From Bacteroidota bacterium (GTDB lineage Bacteria; Bacteroidota; Bacteroidia; Bacteroidales; Lentimicrobiaceae), in contig WSXU01000017.1 in assembly GCA_009773455.1 (NCBI GenBank), positions 22,087 through 86,086 of the forward strand: 64,000 bases of DNA, written 5' to 3'. The position numbers were made by a program, and so were the translations under genes. Below, piece after piece: positions 18,290 to 27,668 of the stretch (its first letter is position 1; each line of letters starts with the position of its first letter). A model generated the notes under the pieces. The model worked only from the letters and a program-made list of their open reading frames with translations. It did no database searches and was not told the DNA's origin.

Positions 18290-19867
18290 ATGAAAAACTC
18301 ATCACTTTTTTTGTTGCTATCCCTGGTCTTCTCCTTCGTAGTTTCATCTTCTGCAGCCCAACAAACCGTTTTCAATAAAGTATACTACGATGATATGTCC
18401 GGGTTTCATACCCTGGGTTCCGACATCATGCCCGACCATGGTTATGTCATGGTTGGAAAAAAATATGACAACAGCGGACATATTATGAAGATTGATTCAT
18501 CCGGAAATGTAGAATGGACAAGGCAACTCAGCAAACCAGATCATTATAGTGAAATAAACGACGTAATCAGCAACCCGGATTCAACGATTGTAACTGCGGG
18601 TTTAGTAAATACTTCGTCGGAGCCCTTGCTGAATATAGTTAAATGGAGTAAAGCCGGGGATACATTATGGACAAGAAATCTGGATGGATTGGCTTCATTT
18701 TCATCGATCAGTATCAGGAGATCATCAGCAGGAGGTTATTTCATTACTGCTTCAAACCAAAATTTTTATACACTTTCAAACAATACATCACAGATACTGA
18801 AACTTGATATAAACGGAGAACTGGTTTGGTCAAAGACCTATCTATCTGATGATTACCTTATTTTTTTAAACGCAATTGATGAATTGCCTGATTTTAGTCT
18901 GATTTTAGCCGGATACGTCAAAAACAAGGAATCCAATGAATTTCATTTATTCATCTCCCATACCGATGAAGCCGGTATTCCTTTGTGGTCTGAGATGCTG
19001 GAAAACCCTGAAGGATTTACATATTCCGAAGCATTTGATGTTTCAGTTACTCCTGAAGGATTTGTTGTTCTGGCAAAGGTAGCAGACAGAACAAGTCTTA
19101 TTAAGACAGAATTCACCGGTACTCCTCTCTGGTCCAGAACATATTCCTGGTCTGGTTGGTCAATGTGGACCGACACGAGTGGGAAAATCACCAGGTTGCC
19201 GGATGGAAGTTTTATCATTGCCAGTGTAGGTTATATGGGTGAAATTACGAAAACTGATACATCAGGTTTCCCGGAATGGGTTCAGTCTGTTTTTATGGAA
19301 ATTGTCGATGTGGTTCCATCCTCTGATGGTGGCTATACGGCATTCGGGAATGGCCCTATCCTTGGGGTTAAAACTGTTCCCAACTATATCCCCCAAATCG
19401 CAGCCTATAAAACCGACAGCGAAGGAAATGGTGGCAGTTGCGTCTATTCGCTTATACAGGAAATGCAGAATTATACAGCAACATTCAATTCTTTTAACAT
19501 AGAGGCTTTTGATCTGGGGGCTGTATTAAGTTCAATCATAACAATCAACAGCTTTCCTGTTTTGGTCGAAGACACCTGCGTTGCATATGTAGGCGGGGTT
19601 AATAACCAGGAACCGGATAACAATTCGTTGCGAATCTTCCCGAATCCTGCAACTGACGTTTTCTCCATCGAAATCCCGGTTAATAATCCAAATAACTATG
19701 GACGTCTTGAAATCATCAGTGAGGAAGGCCGGTTGGTATACACCTGCAACGATTTCACAAGCCTCAGCAATGGTATCAATCCTGGATATTTTCCCGAAGG
19801 AATTTACCTGGTCAGGCTGATTTCAGGCAACAATGATTATACCGGAAAGCTAATGATCAGGCATTGA
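18290..19867 (+). CDS. T9SS-secreted protein with propeller-like repeats
   Basis: 525 residues. A signal peptide (about 1-24, ending SSAAQ) is followed by four to five repeats of the form GG(Y/F)xxx...KIDSSGNVEWTR...LDINGELVWSK, a pattern of beta-propeller or delta-60-type repeats. A C-terminal type A sorting domain follows (RIFPNPATDVF, FPEGIYLVRL). Sec export and then T9SS export to the surface are inferred. The gene starts 13 bases after the right edge of the second MITE-like element, which may supply its leader. No catalytic motif is seen. The function is unknown, perhaps binding. Confidence 0.85.
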   Translation: MKNSSLFLLLSLVFSFVVSSSAAQQTVFNKVYYDDMSGFHTLGSDIMPDHGYVMVGKKYDNSGHIMKIDSSGNVEWTRQLSKPDHYSEINDVISNPDSTIVTAGLVNTSSEPLLNIVKWSKAGDTLWTRNLDGLASFSSISIRRSSAGGYFITASNQNFYTLSNNTSQILKLDINGELVWSKTYLSDDYLIFLNAIDELPDFSLILAGYVKNKESNEFHLFISHTDEAGIPLWSEMLENPEGFTYSEAFDVSVTPEGFVVLAKVADRTSLIKTEFTGTPLWSRTYSWSGWSMWTDTSGKITRLPDGSFIIASVGYMGEITKTDTSGFPEWVQSVFMEIVDVVPSSDGGYTAFGNGPILGVKTVPNYIPQIAAYKTDSEGNGGSCVYSLIQEMQNYTATFNSFNIEAFDLGAVLSSIITINSFPVLVEDTCVAYVGGVNNQEPDNNSLRIFPNPATDVFSIEIPVNNPNNYGRLEIISEEGRLVYTCNDFTSLSNGINPGYFPEGIYLVRLISGNNDYTGKLMIRH

Positions 19868-20119
19868 TTGTATCCCGGATTCCTGTAACCCGGTATCATT
19901 ATAAAACCATTAACAATCAACATCCTTACCTTCATTTTCAACCGGGCATCTGCACTACAGTATACAGATCCGGGTAACCAACAGAATAGCAGCAGCCCGG
20001 TGAAAACCAGGTTACCGGTTCGCTAAAAATCGTAATTATGTGATGGAATTCGCTTAAGAAAGATGTAATTCCCCCGAAAAAAGCTGTAAAACAAATGGCA
20101 GCAGCCCAGGCCAGACAGC

Positions 20120-20156
20120 ACAAAGAGCAGGTTGACCTAAACAACCTGCTCTTTGT
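20120..20156. terminator. Hairpin between convergent secreted-protein genes
   Basis: A perfect 15-bp stem (20120-20134 with 20142-20156) and 7-base loop. No T-run follows on either strand, so this may be a factor-assisted terminator or a stabilising hairpin. Confidence 0.5.
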
Positions 20157-20231
20157 GAATTTAACACTTAAATCATTTAGCCAGAGCCTTCCCCTAAAAG
20201 TGACCCAACTTCAGATTTTTAAGTATCTCTT

Positions 20232-20474
20232 TTACTCCTGTTTTTTATCAAAATAAACCCTTCGGGTACCATATAATGCGCTCAGACCAAGCAGGATTAA
20301 CAATCCTCCTCCGACAGGTGCATTTCCACCCTGGGGCGGAAGATTTGTGGTTTGTCCGTGTCCTTCAGCCGGTGGCGGCGGAGGCGGGCCACCCTGAGCA
20401 TTGACTGAACCGGCATTTAAAAGCAGGAATCCGCCTATAGCTGCAAGGATGAATATCTTTTTCGTTCTTTCCAT
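20232..20474 (-). CDS. Small secreted protein with PID-CTERM-like sorting tail
   Basis: 80 residues. A signal peptide (about 1-26, ending NAQ) is followed by a Pro/Gly-rich spacer with six consecutive prolines. The motif NAPVGGG (51-57), a 13-residue hydrophobic segment and a basic end (RR, KK) then follow. This tripartite tail is like the PID-CTERM (exosortase-type) sorting signals of Bacteroidota, where a Pro-x-Asp/Gly-Gly motif precedes a helix and a basic stop. It is the last gene of a three-gene minus-strand cassette, 41 bases after the T9SS gene. It may be a surface anchor or short adhesin. The mature region is only about 25 residues, so it might instead be a peptide precursor. The assignment rests on pattern alone. 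Confidence 0.6.
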   Translation of the reverse strand: MERTKKIFILAAIGGFLLLNAGSVNAQGGPPPPPPAEGHGQTTNLPPQGGNAPVGGGLLILLGLSALYGTRRVYFDKKQE

Positions 20475-20515
20475 AATTCAAATTTTTATACCTGCTGATA
20501 AAATGCAGTTAACTT

Positions 20516-22177
20516 TCAAAGTACAATCTTGCTGCTGTATAAGGATTTGCCGTCTGAAACACTGACTACATAGACCCCCGCCGGATTACCCGACAGATCA
20601 ATTTTAACCGAAGATTTACCTTTGAATCCTGCCTTCTTCACCATTTGGCCGGTAAGGTTGCAGATGTAAATATCAAGGTCAGCCGGCTGATTTACAGATA
20701 CTGAAACGATTTTGCCAAAGGCAACGATTTCAGGTCCGGAATCTTCAGCATTTTCAACAATACCAACCGGTGCGAACTGCAGATTGAACCTGTTGACATT
20801 GTCACCGTCAGCAGCATTAAAGTGGTAAACAGGATTGGCTATAAGATCCGTTACAATACCAGTAATCTTATCGGTCAGAAATAGCTGAATACCCGGCACC
20901 AGATTCTCTTTTGAAAGTTCAATGGTATAGGACGTTGCATTGTTTTTGACAAATCCAAGGTCAATGCTGCGGGTCGGGTCCAGATCAGGCAAAGTGTTTA
21001 ATGACAGGTAATTACCATCTGCATTTGAATACAGCATCGGGGCAAATCCTGCCATGAATTTTGAATCCAGGTCCAGGTCAAAACCATTGGTAGCGTTATT
21101 GTCAGCGCGGATAATGGTTTCCTGTGCACTGTTACCTTCAGTTTCACGGGCTGTCAGAACAATAAAACCTGACGGTGCCGATTTAAGCCAGTTGGTCAGG
21201 TCATGAACCCGGGCATTGGCCGGAATGGTCAATGTACCGGTCGTTGCTTCATCCACATAAACCATGATTCCATTCATGGCCGGAATGATGTTGTTATAAT
21301 CCGTTGTCACATCCTTGTAGGACTTATCGGCTTCTACCCATATTTTGGCAGCAGCCCCCAGGTTGGTCTTTGTCCAGCTTCCGGTGCTCCAGTCCAATGC
21401 CGATGTAAAAGGATTGCCTGCCAGATGCCATCCTTCGTAAGTATTGCCGCTTGTGTGCGTCAAACCATTGAGGGTAACAGAAGCATAATTCAGGTCTCCG
21501 TTGAATTCCTTCACATCGGTCTGCTCGTAAGCAACCAGATAACCCTGGCCGGGTGTGAACGAATTGATATTATTTCCGGCAACTTTTTGATTCAGCCAGT
21601 TATCGCTCAGGGCTGATTCACTCCAGGCATAGAAATCATAGTCGTTTCCTGCACCCGCTGGAGTCCATTCACCGCTGACAGACTGAGCAGCAACTGGTGA
21701 TGAAAGCAGATGCCAGCCGTCGTTCCATTCCGACCAGGTTGCACCGATGATGCTCCGCTCGACCCTGCCCTGAACAGATGAACTGCTGTGAATCAATGAT
21801 CCGTATCCCAGCGACGTACTTTTAAGTATCAGGCCACCTGCACCAATCGTGTTTGAAAGCGTTCCGCTCACCGTCACCGGGGTATTTACATCAATGCTTA
21901 CACCTCCTGTATTTGAAACGGTAAGATTATTGAAATCGGACAGTGATGTACCTGAGATCATTGCAGGGCTTGTGCCTGACATGGTAAAGGTTTCACCTCC
22001 TTTGGTGTATGTTCCGTTGTTGACGAGATTTCCATCGATCACCTCAATTGTTGCTGCGCCTGTAACAACTACCGTTGCACCGGAAGGTATATCTATTCCC
22101 TGGGCGTGGGCAGTAAATGGGATCACGAGTAAAAATGACAAATATCTTAACAGTTGAAGTATTTTTTTCATTTTCAT
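20516..22177 (-). CDS. T9SS-secreted protein with adhesin-like N-terminus
   Basis: 553 residues. A signal peptide (about 1-26, cleaved near AHAQ) is followed by a repetitive Thr/Gly/Asn-rich beta-strand region (to about 115). A middle domain follows (with ERSIIGATWSEWNDGWHLLSS and two further GWHLAGNPF-type segments). A type A sorting domain closes the protein (SGNPAGVYVVSVSDGKSLYSSKIVL). The beta-rich opening resembles secreted adhesins. It is the middle gene of a three-gene minus-strand cassette with about 41 bases on each side, so it is probably cotranscribed with the PID-CTERM-like gene and the upstream secreted protein. Confidence 0.82.
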   Translation of the reverse strand: MKMKKILQLLRYLSFLLVIPFTAHAQGIDIPSGATVVVTGAATIEVIDGNLVNNGTYTKGGETFTMSGTSPAMISGTSLSDFNNLTVSNTGGVSIDVNTPVTVSGTLSNTIGAGGLILKSTSLGYGSLIHSSSSVQGRVERSIIGATWSEWNDGWHLLSSPVAAQSVSGEWTPAGAGNDYDFYAWSESALSDNWLNQKVAGNNINSFTPGQGYLVAYEQTDVKEFNGDLNYASVTLNGLTHTSGNTYEGWHLAGNPFTSALDWSTGSWTKTNLGAAAKIWVEADKSYKDVTTDYNNIIPAMNGIMVYVDEATTGTLTIPANARVHDLTNWLKSAPSGFIVLTARETEGNSAQETIIRADNNATNGFDLDLDSKFMAGFAPMLYSNADGNYLSLNTLPDLDPTRSIDLGFVKNNATSYTIELSKENLVPGIQLFLTDKITGIVTDLIANPVYHFNAADGDNVNRFNLQFAPVGIVENAEDSGPEIVAFGKIVSVSVNQPADLDIYICNLTGQMVKKAGFKGKSSVKIDLSGNPAGVYVVSVSDGKSLYSSKIVL

Positions 22178-22218
22178 GTTCCTGGTTTATAAAGTGAAGA
22201 GCTCAAGAAGGAATCATC

Positions 22219-22920
22219 TTATTTGACGTATTCAGTGTGGCTGCCAATGCCATCCATTTCGTAATGAACATCAAATGACAATAAGGCTGCATTGCCGGTT
22301 CCGCCTCCGCCATAGGTATCTGCAGCATCTGCTGATTTACGCCAGAAACGGCACATGATGATACCACTGATCTTATCCTGATCTGCTGTGGGGGTGATTG
22401 CTGAAAACGGAGTAATGAAATGCTTGTCAACATCACCAACACCAATTGCGGCTGAACTTACAGTTTCTAAAACAGTATTCGGGAAAGCAATAGGCGTTGA
22501 AGCATTGTATTCAACCCAGGAGTATTCGAATCCCCAAACCACAACACCTGTTGTAGCTGTTTGCGGTGACCAGTGAACATGCGGGTAAATGGTTGTACCT
22601 TCCTTCCAGTTATGAGGCAACTGAATTGAAAAAAACACCTCCTGTTCGTTTGATGAAGAAGATTGATTCTCGAAAGTAAATGTGTAGACACCTCTGCTTC
22701 CGCTCCCGTTATTCTTCATTGAAACAAACTGGGGGCTGTTTCCACTGCCTAACCTCACGGCTGTTACCGGAACCACAAGGTCGGTAAAGGCAGTTGCATT
22801 TCCATCCATTCTGAGCGTTCCGTCTGATTCAACCACAAGATTCGTGTTCAGTTTTACCTCCTGACCCATAAGGTTAAACCATAATCCGGAAATCAATAAT
22901 AGTGTAAGAAACTTTTTCAT
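22219..22920 (-). CDS. Secreted protein of unknown function, phage-tail-like beta domain
   Basis: 233 residues from the ATG at 22920 (an upstream ATG at 22950 would put ten residues before the signal peptide and is less likely). The signal peptide is about 1-19 (ending LMGQ). The body is Ser/Thr/Gly-rich beta sequence with LPHNWKEGTTIYPHVHWS and VVVWGFEYSW, which resembles domains I associate with phage structural proteins, and VHYEMDGIGS at the end. There is no T9SS tail. It heads the three-gene cassette, with a 17-bp palindrome (23048-23064) upstream. The function is not known; it may bind the T9SS partner or a sugar. Confidence 0.6.
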   Translation of the reverse strand: MKKFLTLLLISGLWFNLMGQEVKLNTNLVVESDGTLRMDGNATAFTDLVVPVTAVRLGSGNSPQFVSMKNNGSGSRGVYTFTFENQSSSSNEQEVFFSIQLPHNWKEGTTIYPHVHWSPQTATTGVVVWGFEYSWVEYNASTPIAFPNTVLETVSSAAIGVGDVDKHFITPFSAITPTADQDKISGIIMCRFWRKSADAADTYGGGGTGNAALLSFDVHYEMDGIGSHTEYVK

Positions 22921-23047
22921 AGCACAATGTTTTAAGAGTTGATATTTCAATTTGCAGTTATTTCAAATACAATGTTTTATAATTAATGTTTATAAAATTG
23001 AATAGTAACCCTACTATGTTAAAATAATTTATTCCGGGCAACTTAAG

Positions 23048-23064
23048 TGTAAATATATTTTACA
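23048..23064. promoter_or_regulatory. 17-bp palindrome, operator candidate A
   Basis: TGTAAATATATTTTACA (TGTAAA-N5-TTTACA). The same 17 bases plus two flanking bases on each side (21 in total) recur at 28768-28788. It lies in the divergent gap (22921-23347) between the secreted cassette and the response regulator. That gap otherwise holds no gene. Confidence 0.55.
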
Positions 23065-23347
23065 TAATATCATTTTACAATATAGACATTACATCGGCAC
23101 CTTTCAATAATGTACCAAGAAGAACTGGAAGGATGTGTTTTAGATCACCGAACAGTCACTGATAGCCAGAAAATGATTGAGGATGCAACTGATTACCCCT
23201 GATGATTTACCGGATTTTGATATCTCGCAAAATATTCGTAAATTCGGCCGATATTTTATTCAAATACCTGTATTTCCTTTTCTCCGGATAGTGATTAACA
23301 TTCACAATACAGGCTATACTACTTTTACATTTCAACCATTCAGGACC

Positions 23348-23764
23348 ATGGCAGAGACTAATCCGTTGGAAACAACACCGAAAGAAGGCAGGCAGGTACA
23401 ACCGGGCTATAAAATACTTGTTGCGGAAGATGAAGAATCCAATTTCCGTTATGTTGAAAAGCTGCTGAAAAAAGCCGGATTTGATTTACTCAGAGCCAAT
23501 AATGGACTTGAAGCCGTTGAATATGTAGAATTTGACAGCAATATCAACCTGATACTTATGGATATCAAAATGCCTGTCATGAATGGCGTTGAAGCAACCC
23601 GTGAGATCAAGAAGATGAAACCGGAGATTCCCATCATTGCAACAACTGCCTTTGCTATTCCGGGAGATCGTGAAGTATTTCTGAATGCAGGGTGCGATGA
23701 TTATATTCCAAAGCCCATCAGGGCCGGTGAATTGATAGATATGATAATGAACCACATTGCCTGA
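23348..23764 (+). CDS. Response regulator, receiver domain only
   Basis: 138 residues from ATG 23348; an upstream in-frame start at 23177 would add 57 residues without family similarity. A receiver domain (about 20-137) carries the acidic pair Glu27/Asp28, phosphoacceptor Asp72 (LILMDIKMP), the conserved Thr100 and Lys122 (PKP). There is no output domain, so it must act by protein contact or as a phosphorelay intermediate. It is convergent with the histidine kinase at 23819-24982, a likely partner. The Thr/Pro-rich first 18 residues are a linker or disordered. Confidence 0.87.
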   Translation: MAETNPLETTPKEGRQVQPGYKILVAEDEESNFRYVEKLLKKAGFDLLRANNGLEAVEYVEFDSNINLILMDIKMPVMNGVEATREIKKMKPEIPIIATTAFAIPGDREVFLNAGCDDYIPKPIRAGELIDMIMNHIA

Positions 23765-23791
23765 TTCCAGTGCATTGTAAGCCATCTTAAG

Positions 23792-23820
23792 AAAGTCCTG
23801 ATCTTATCTGGGCTTTTTTT
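23792..23820 (+). terminator. Weak terminator after the response regulator
   Basis: A seven-pair stem AAAGTCC/GGGCTTT (one G-T pair, 11-base loop) is followed by a T-run, at the end of two convergent genes. Confidence 0.5.
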
Positions 23821-24982
23821 ATATCCCCAACGGCAATTGTATCCTGAACGTAGTGCCATTATTTTCATCCGTTTCAAAATCCACAACTCCCCTAAGGTAT
23901 TTGGTAGTCAGTAACTTAACCAAGTAGGATCCGACTCCGCGATCAGGGCCTTTGGTGGAATAAGAACGCTGGAAGATTTGCTTCTGTGCTTCTTCCGGCA
24001 TATAGGTTGGATTGTTCACCCAGAAACATATGGTTTTGTTGTTTACCCTTGATCCCAGAGTAATAATGGCATCATGAGGGCTGGCTTCCAGGGCATTTTT
24101 AACCAGATTGATCAACACCCTTTTCAATAACTGGGGGTCTGTTTCTATCTGAACCGAGTGAGAGAACGGATCAATAAAAATACGCTTGCCAATTGCTATC
24201 TCGTGATGGGAAAGGTATGCCGAAATTTCGTTCAGCATAGCTACTGAGGAATATCTTACCACCTTAAGTTTCAGATCACCACTTTCTGCCGCGCTTAGTG
24301 CCCTTTGCGACATCAGGTCCTCAATCAGGTCATTGCTTGCTTTCTCGGCGATATCAATATATTCCATCATTTCTTCAGGACTTGAAGCTCCTTTGATGGC
24401 CATGAGCATTCCGTTCAGGCCACTGGCATTGTTCAGTACATCATGAAAAAACATGCGTTCCAGTACCTTCCGCCGTTTCTGGTCACTGATGTCCTTTACC
24501 GAAAAGATGACATATTCATTGCCGTTGAAATTGAACGGACTCGCATTCACCTGCAGATCATAGGAAAAAGACTGACCATTCAGTCCGGCACTGATTCTGC
24601 ATTCCCTGGTGGATGACCTGCCTGTTTTCTGACAATCAAGAATGGCATTGATAGCACCGCAATACCTGCACGACTCAGTTGTTCCGCAACCTGTGCCTTC
24701 ACTTTTTGCATTCAGGCAATTCAGTATCTCACCGGGTCTTTTTCCAATAAAGCTTTCACCCGACGACTCACCGGCAAGTTCCATCAATGCTTTATTCTCG
24801 TAAACAACCTGTCGTTCTTTTGAAAGAATCATTGCTACATCCGGAATGGCATCAGATATCATCCGGATCAGCTGATTTCCAGCAAGATCAGCATTTTGTT
24901 TCCTGATTTCATCAACCGAAGCTTTCCCCGGTGCTGCATATTTAGTACCCTCACTCAGGCATTCCTCATTATCTGTACCCAT
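23819..24982 (-). CDS. PAS-domain sensor histidine kinase with Cys-rich insert
   Basis: 387 residues, no transmembrane segment, so cytoplasmic. One PAS domain (about 38-165) contains six cysteines between 89 and 128 (C89, C99, C105, C108, C117, C128), in the pattern GCGTTESCRYCG. A short phosphoacceptor helix follows with His180 (FFHDVLNN), then the HATPase core: N-box around Asn292/Asn296, a modified G1 (VNNP instead of DxG), and the G2-type loop RGVGSYLVK (349-351). Phosphoacceptor and ATPase motifs match an active soluble kinase. The Cys cluster could hold a metal or sense redox state. It is convergent with the receiver gene; they probably form one pathway. Confidence 0.87.
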   Translation of the reverse strand: MGTDNEECLSEGTKYAAPGKASVDEIRKQNADLAGNQLIRMISDAIPDVAMILSKERQVVYENKALMELAGESSGESFIGKRPGEILNCLNAKSEGTGCGTTESCRYCGAINAILDCQKTGRSSTRECRISAGLNGQSFSYDLQVNASPFNFNGNEYVIFSVKDISDQKRRKVLERMFFHDVLNNASGLNGMLMAIKGASSPEEMMEYIDIAEKASNDLIEDLMSQRALSAAESGDLKLKVVRYSSVAMLNEISAYLSHHEIAIGKRIFIDPFSHSVQIETDPQLLKRVLINLVKNALEASPHDAIITLGSRVNNKTICFWVNNPTYMPEEAQKQIFQRSYSTKGPDRGVGSYLVKLLTTKYLRGVVDFETDENNGTTFRIQLPLGI

Positions 24983-25957
24983 ATTTCCTTATGTCGAAAT
25001 TAAGTTAAAGTATTATAATCAAATACTTTAGCTTTATAAATCCGCCCCATTTATTCACTGAACCTACATTGCAGGCAGAAATTAAACAATCCGGAACCGA
25101 ATTATATTTATCTGAATCATTAAAAAAAGTAACCAGCTTCGATAAATCAAAATATTTGCTTTTGCTTCTTCTGCAAACTAACTCCGGAACCAGTCATCAT
25201 AAGGAGTCCGGAAATTAAACAACGCCATGGAAAAATCTGTCATTTCGGTTCTGAAATAGAGTTCAGGATTAGAATGCGCCGAAACTTACAAACCAAGCAA
25301 TAAATCAATACCGGAGGAATCGGCCTGCCTGCTGGTTGACTCCGGCCATGCATGGTCAAAGAAGTTAAGCAGCTTTTATCTGTCCGGCAACGGTTTCAAT
25401 TAAGGCGGGATATATTTTTCTGTCAGATTTGAAGAATCTGAAGAACATCCTGATTTAATGGTAAGGAATGTTGAGTGGAACATCTCTGAAAGATTTCCCG
25501 GCTGTGTTGTTTTCGGACGGTCTGAAGAAGAAGTGCAAGTATTCAATCATAATGAAAACAAACATCAGATCCTGGACTTTACCGGATGGAATGAATTTTA
25601 CACCTTCGAATCAATGGCAAAATTGTTTGAATTTGTCATATCGGAAAGGACCTGATCAGCCGCTGAGCAACCTATTTTTTCAGCAATTGAACTTTTCATA
25701 TCCGGGAGGAATTGGCATTTCGGGTTAGTCTGACAATTAAAACCCTTGCAGGAGAATCCGTCAACTTCCGCCATCTTTAAATTATTAATGTAAATTGAGG
25801 CCGGCAGCTGAAAAATTCCGGTTTCCCCGCCTGAATCACCTGATCAGGCTAAAAATGATGATCATCAATGCCAAAACATCAAACTATCCCCACCATCATA
25901 CTTCACTGTTAACTGTTAGTTGTTAACTGTTAATTGTTAACTGTTAGTTGATTTTTG
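24983..25957. other. Long non-coding gap with heptamer repeat at its end
   Basis: Nearly 1 kb between two minus-strand genes. Short open frames (for example near 25458-25728) lack family signatures, and I could not assign a gene. Position 25908-25949 is a clean heptamer array (separate entry). I see no RNA gene. Confidence 0.5.
25908..25949. repeat. GTTARYT heptamer tandem repeat, six units
   Basis: Exactly six 7-base units: GTTAACT, GTTAGTT, GTTAACT, GTTAATT, GTTAACT, GTTAGTT. The array ends nine bases before the stop of the CoA transferase gene. The same units occur on the opposite strand at 63551-63592. Confidence 0.85.
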
Positions 25958-27457
25958 TTACCTCTTAAAACAATCCCCCCAGTTGATATTGCGCATATCC
26001 CCTGATTTCTCAAACTCCATATGCATTCCAAATGCAGCAGATAAGGTACATGGTGTATGTGTATCTCCCGCCAGATGTGCATAATCGCTCAATGCCTCCC
26101 GGTAGTCAGGATGGACGCAGTTTTTAATAATGGCTTCCATCTTTGCTTTCGGCGACTTTGATCTGAGATCCGCAATTCCCTGCTCAGTAATGATCACCTG
26201 TACCGAATGTTCGTTATGATCGGTATGTGAAACCATAGGTACAAAGGCACTGATCTTGCCGCCTTTAGCCACCGACGGACAGGTGAAAATAGAAATGTAG
26301 GCATTGCGGGTGAAATCGCCGGAACCTCCGATCCCGTTCATCATTTTACGTCCCATAACATTGGTGCTGTTGACATTGCCAAAGAGGTCGGCTTCGATGG
26401 CTGTATTGATGGAGATGATGCCAATCCTCCGGGCTACTTCAGGGCTGTTCGAAATTTCCTGCGGACGGAGTACAATCCGTTTGTGAAAGAAATCCAGATC
26501 GCTGTAGATGCTTTTTAACATGTCAGGCGAGACAGTCAGCGAACAGCCGCTGGCAAATTTCACACGACCACTGCGCATAAGGTCAATAACACTATCCTGG
26601 ATAACTTCCGTGTACATCTCAAAATCAGGAATTCCCCGATGGTCGCCAAGCGCAGAGAGCACCGCATTGGCAATGTTACCGACTCCTGACTGCAACGGCA
26701 GAAAAGAGGACGGTATTCGTCCGGCTTTAAGTTCTCCGGATAAAAACTCAGCAACATTTAAGCCTATCTGCTCTGTCACTTCATCGTTTTTGGTGAATGC
26801 CCCCACTTCATCAGGCAGGTTGGTCAGCACCACCCCGGCTATTTTTGAAGGATCAACCCTGATGACCTCTACCCCTGCCCTGTCTGAAGGTTTATAGATG
26901 GGTATTTCGCGCCTGTTGGGCGGATCGGCGACAATGATGATGTCGTGCATCCCCCGCAGGGCTTTGGGGTGATAGGAATTGAGTTCAATCAGAATCTTAT
27001 CGGCCACTTTGCAAATGGTAGGTGATATACCAACCCCGGTTGTAAGCACTATTTCGCCCTGTTCGGTAACATCGCAGGCTTCGATGATGCCCCAGTTCAT
27101 TTTACCGAGGAACCCATAGCGTATATTCTGGCCCACCACCGAAAGATGAGAATCAAAATAATCGGCTTTGCCGGCATTGATCAGGTTTCTGAGGTCCGGA
27201 TTTGATTGATAGGGGGTTCTGAACTTCACAGCCTCAGCCCTGGCCAGCGAACCATCGAGTGAATCACCTGTGGATGCACCGGTAATGACTCCAATTTTAA
27301 AAGGCCTGCCCAGCGCGTGCTCAGCTTTTGCTTTTTCACCTATGGCTACCGGAATTGATTTTACAGAACCTGCCGGGGTAAAGCCACTGAATCCGACCAC
27401 ATCATCGTGGTTTATATAACCTGCTGCCTCTTCGGCTGAAATAAAACGAAGTGCCAT
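25958..27457 (-). CDS. Acetyl-CoA hydrolase/succinate:CoA transferase family
   Basis: 499 residues, full length for the family. Recognisable stretches are GFSGFTPAGSVKSIP near the N-terminus, a middle MYTEVIQDS containing the expected catalytic glutamate, and GIGGSGDFTRNA with ADLRSKSPKAK near the C-terminus. Members move CoA between succinate, acetate and propionate, and serve in propionate and acetate fermentation in Bacteroidota. Cytoplasmic. Promoter: TACATTTG on the minus strand (27584-27591). It is divergent from the AcuI-like reductase, and both deal with short acyl-CoA metabolism. Exact substrate preference cannot be read from sequence. Confidence 0.92.
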   Translation of the reverse strand: MALRFISAEEAAGYINHDDVVGFSGFTPAGSVKSIPVAIGEKAKAEHALGRPFKIGVITGASTGDSLDGSLARAEAVKFRTPYQSNPDLRNLINAGKADYFDSHLSVVGQNIRYGFLGKMNWGIIEACDVTEQGEIVLTTGVGISPTICKVADKILIELNSYHPKALRGMHDIIIVADPPNRREIPIYKPSDRAGVEVIRVDPSKIAGVVLTNLPDEVGAFTKNDEVTEQIGLNVAEFLSGELKAGRIPSSFLPLQSGVGNIANAVLSALGDHRGIPDFEMYTEVIQDSVIDLMRSGRVKFASGCSLTVSPDMLKSIYSDLDFFHKRIVLRPQEISNSPEVARRIGIISINTAIEADLFGNVNSTNVMGRKMMNGIGGSGDFTRNAYISIFTCPSVAKGGKISAFVPMVSHTDHNEHSVQVIITEQGIADLRSKSPKAKMEAIIKNCVHPDYREALSDYAHLAGDTHTPCTLSAAFGMHMEFEKSGDMRNINWGDCFKR

Positions 27458-27583
27458 GTTAATTAACTTGTTGTGTTATTACTTGAATTTTGATATTGCA
27501 GGGATTAAAGAAAACATCCGCCAAAGCCATATGCTTTGGAAATTAGTTTACATCTTTGCATCCTGCATTGCTCATTTGCAGCG

Positions 27584-27591
27584 CAAATGTA
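27584..27591 (-). promoter_or_regulatory. -7 box for the CoA transferase
   Basis: The minus strand reads TACATTTG, exact TANNTTTG, about 130 bases before the start, with TTG 17 bases further upstream on that strand. Confidence 0.45.
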
Positions 27592-27668
27592 TAAAATATT
27601 CATACCGGCAAGCGGTCCGGGATATTAATTTTATATATGCAAATATCTGCATATCAAATTCTTAGGTG

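Noticed and set aside
19938..20144. Minus-strand open frame with hydrophobic Cys-rich N-terminus
   Set aside because: Lies over a hairpin and has no family match; likely noncoding.
25458..25728. Two overlapping small open frames (65 and 86 codons) in the 975-base gap
   Set aside because: No family signature, no plausible promoter or start context, and they overlap each other in different frames. A fragment of a lost gene is possible but not supported.
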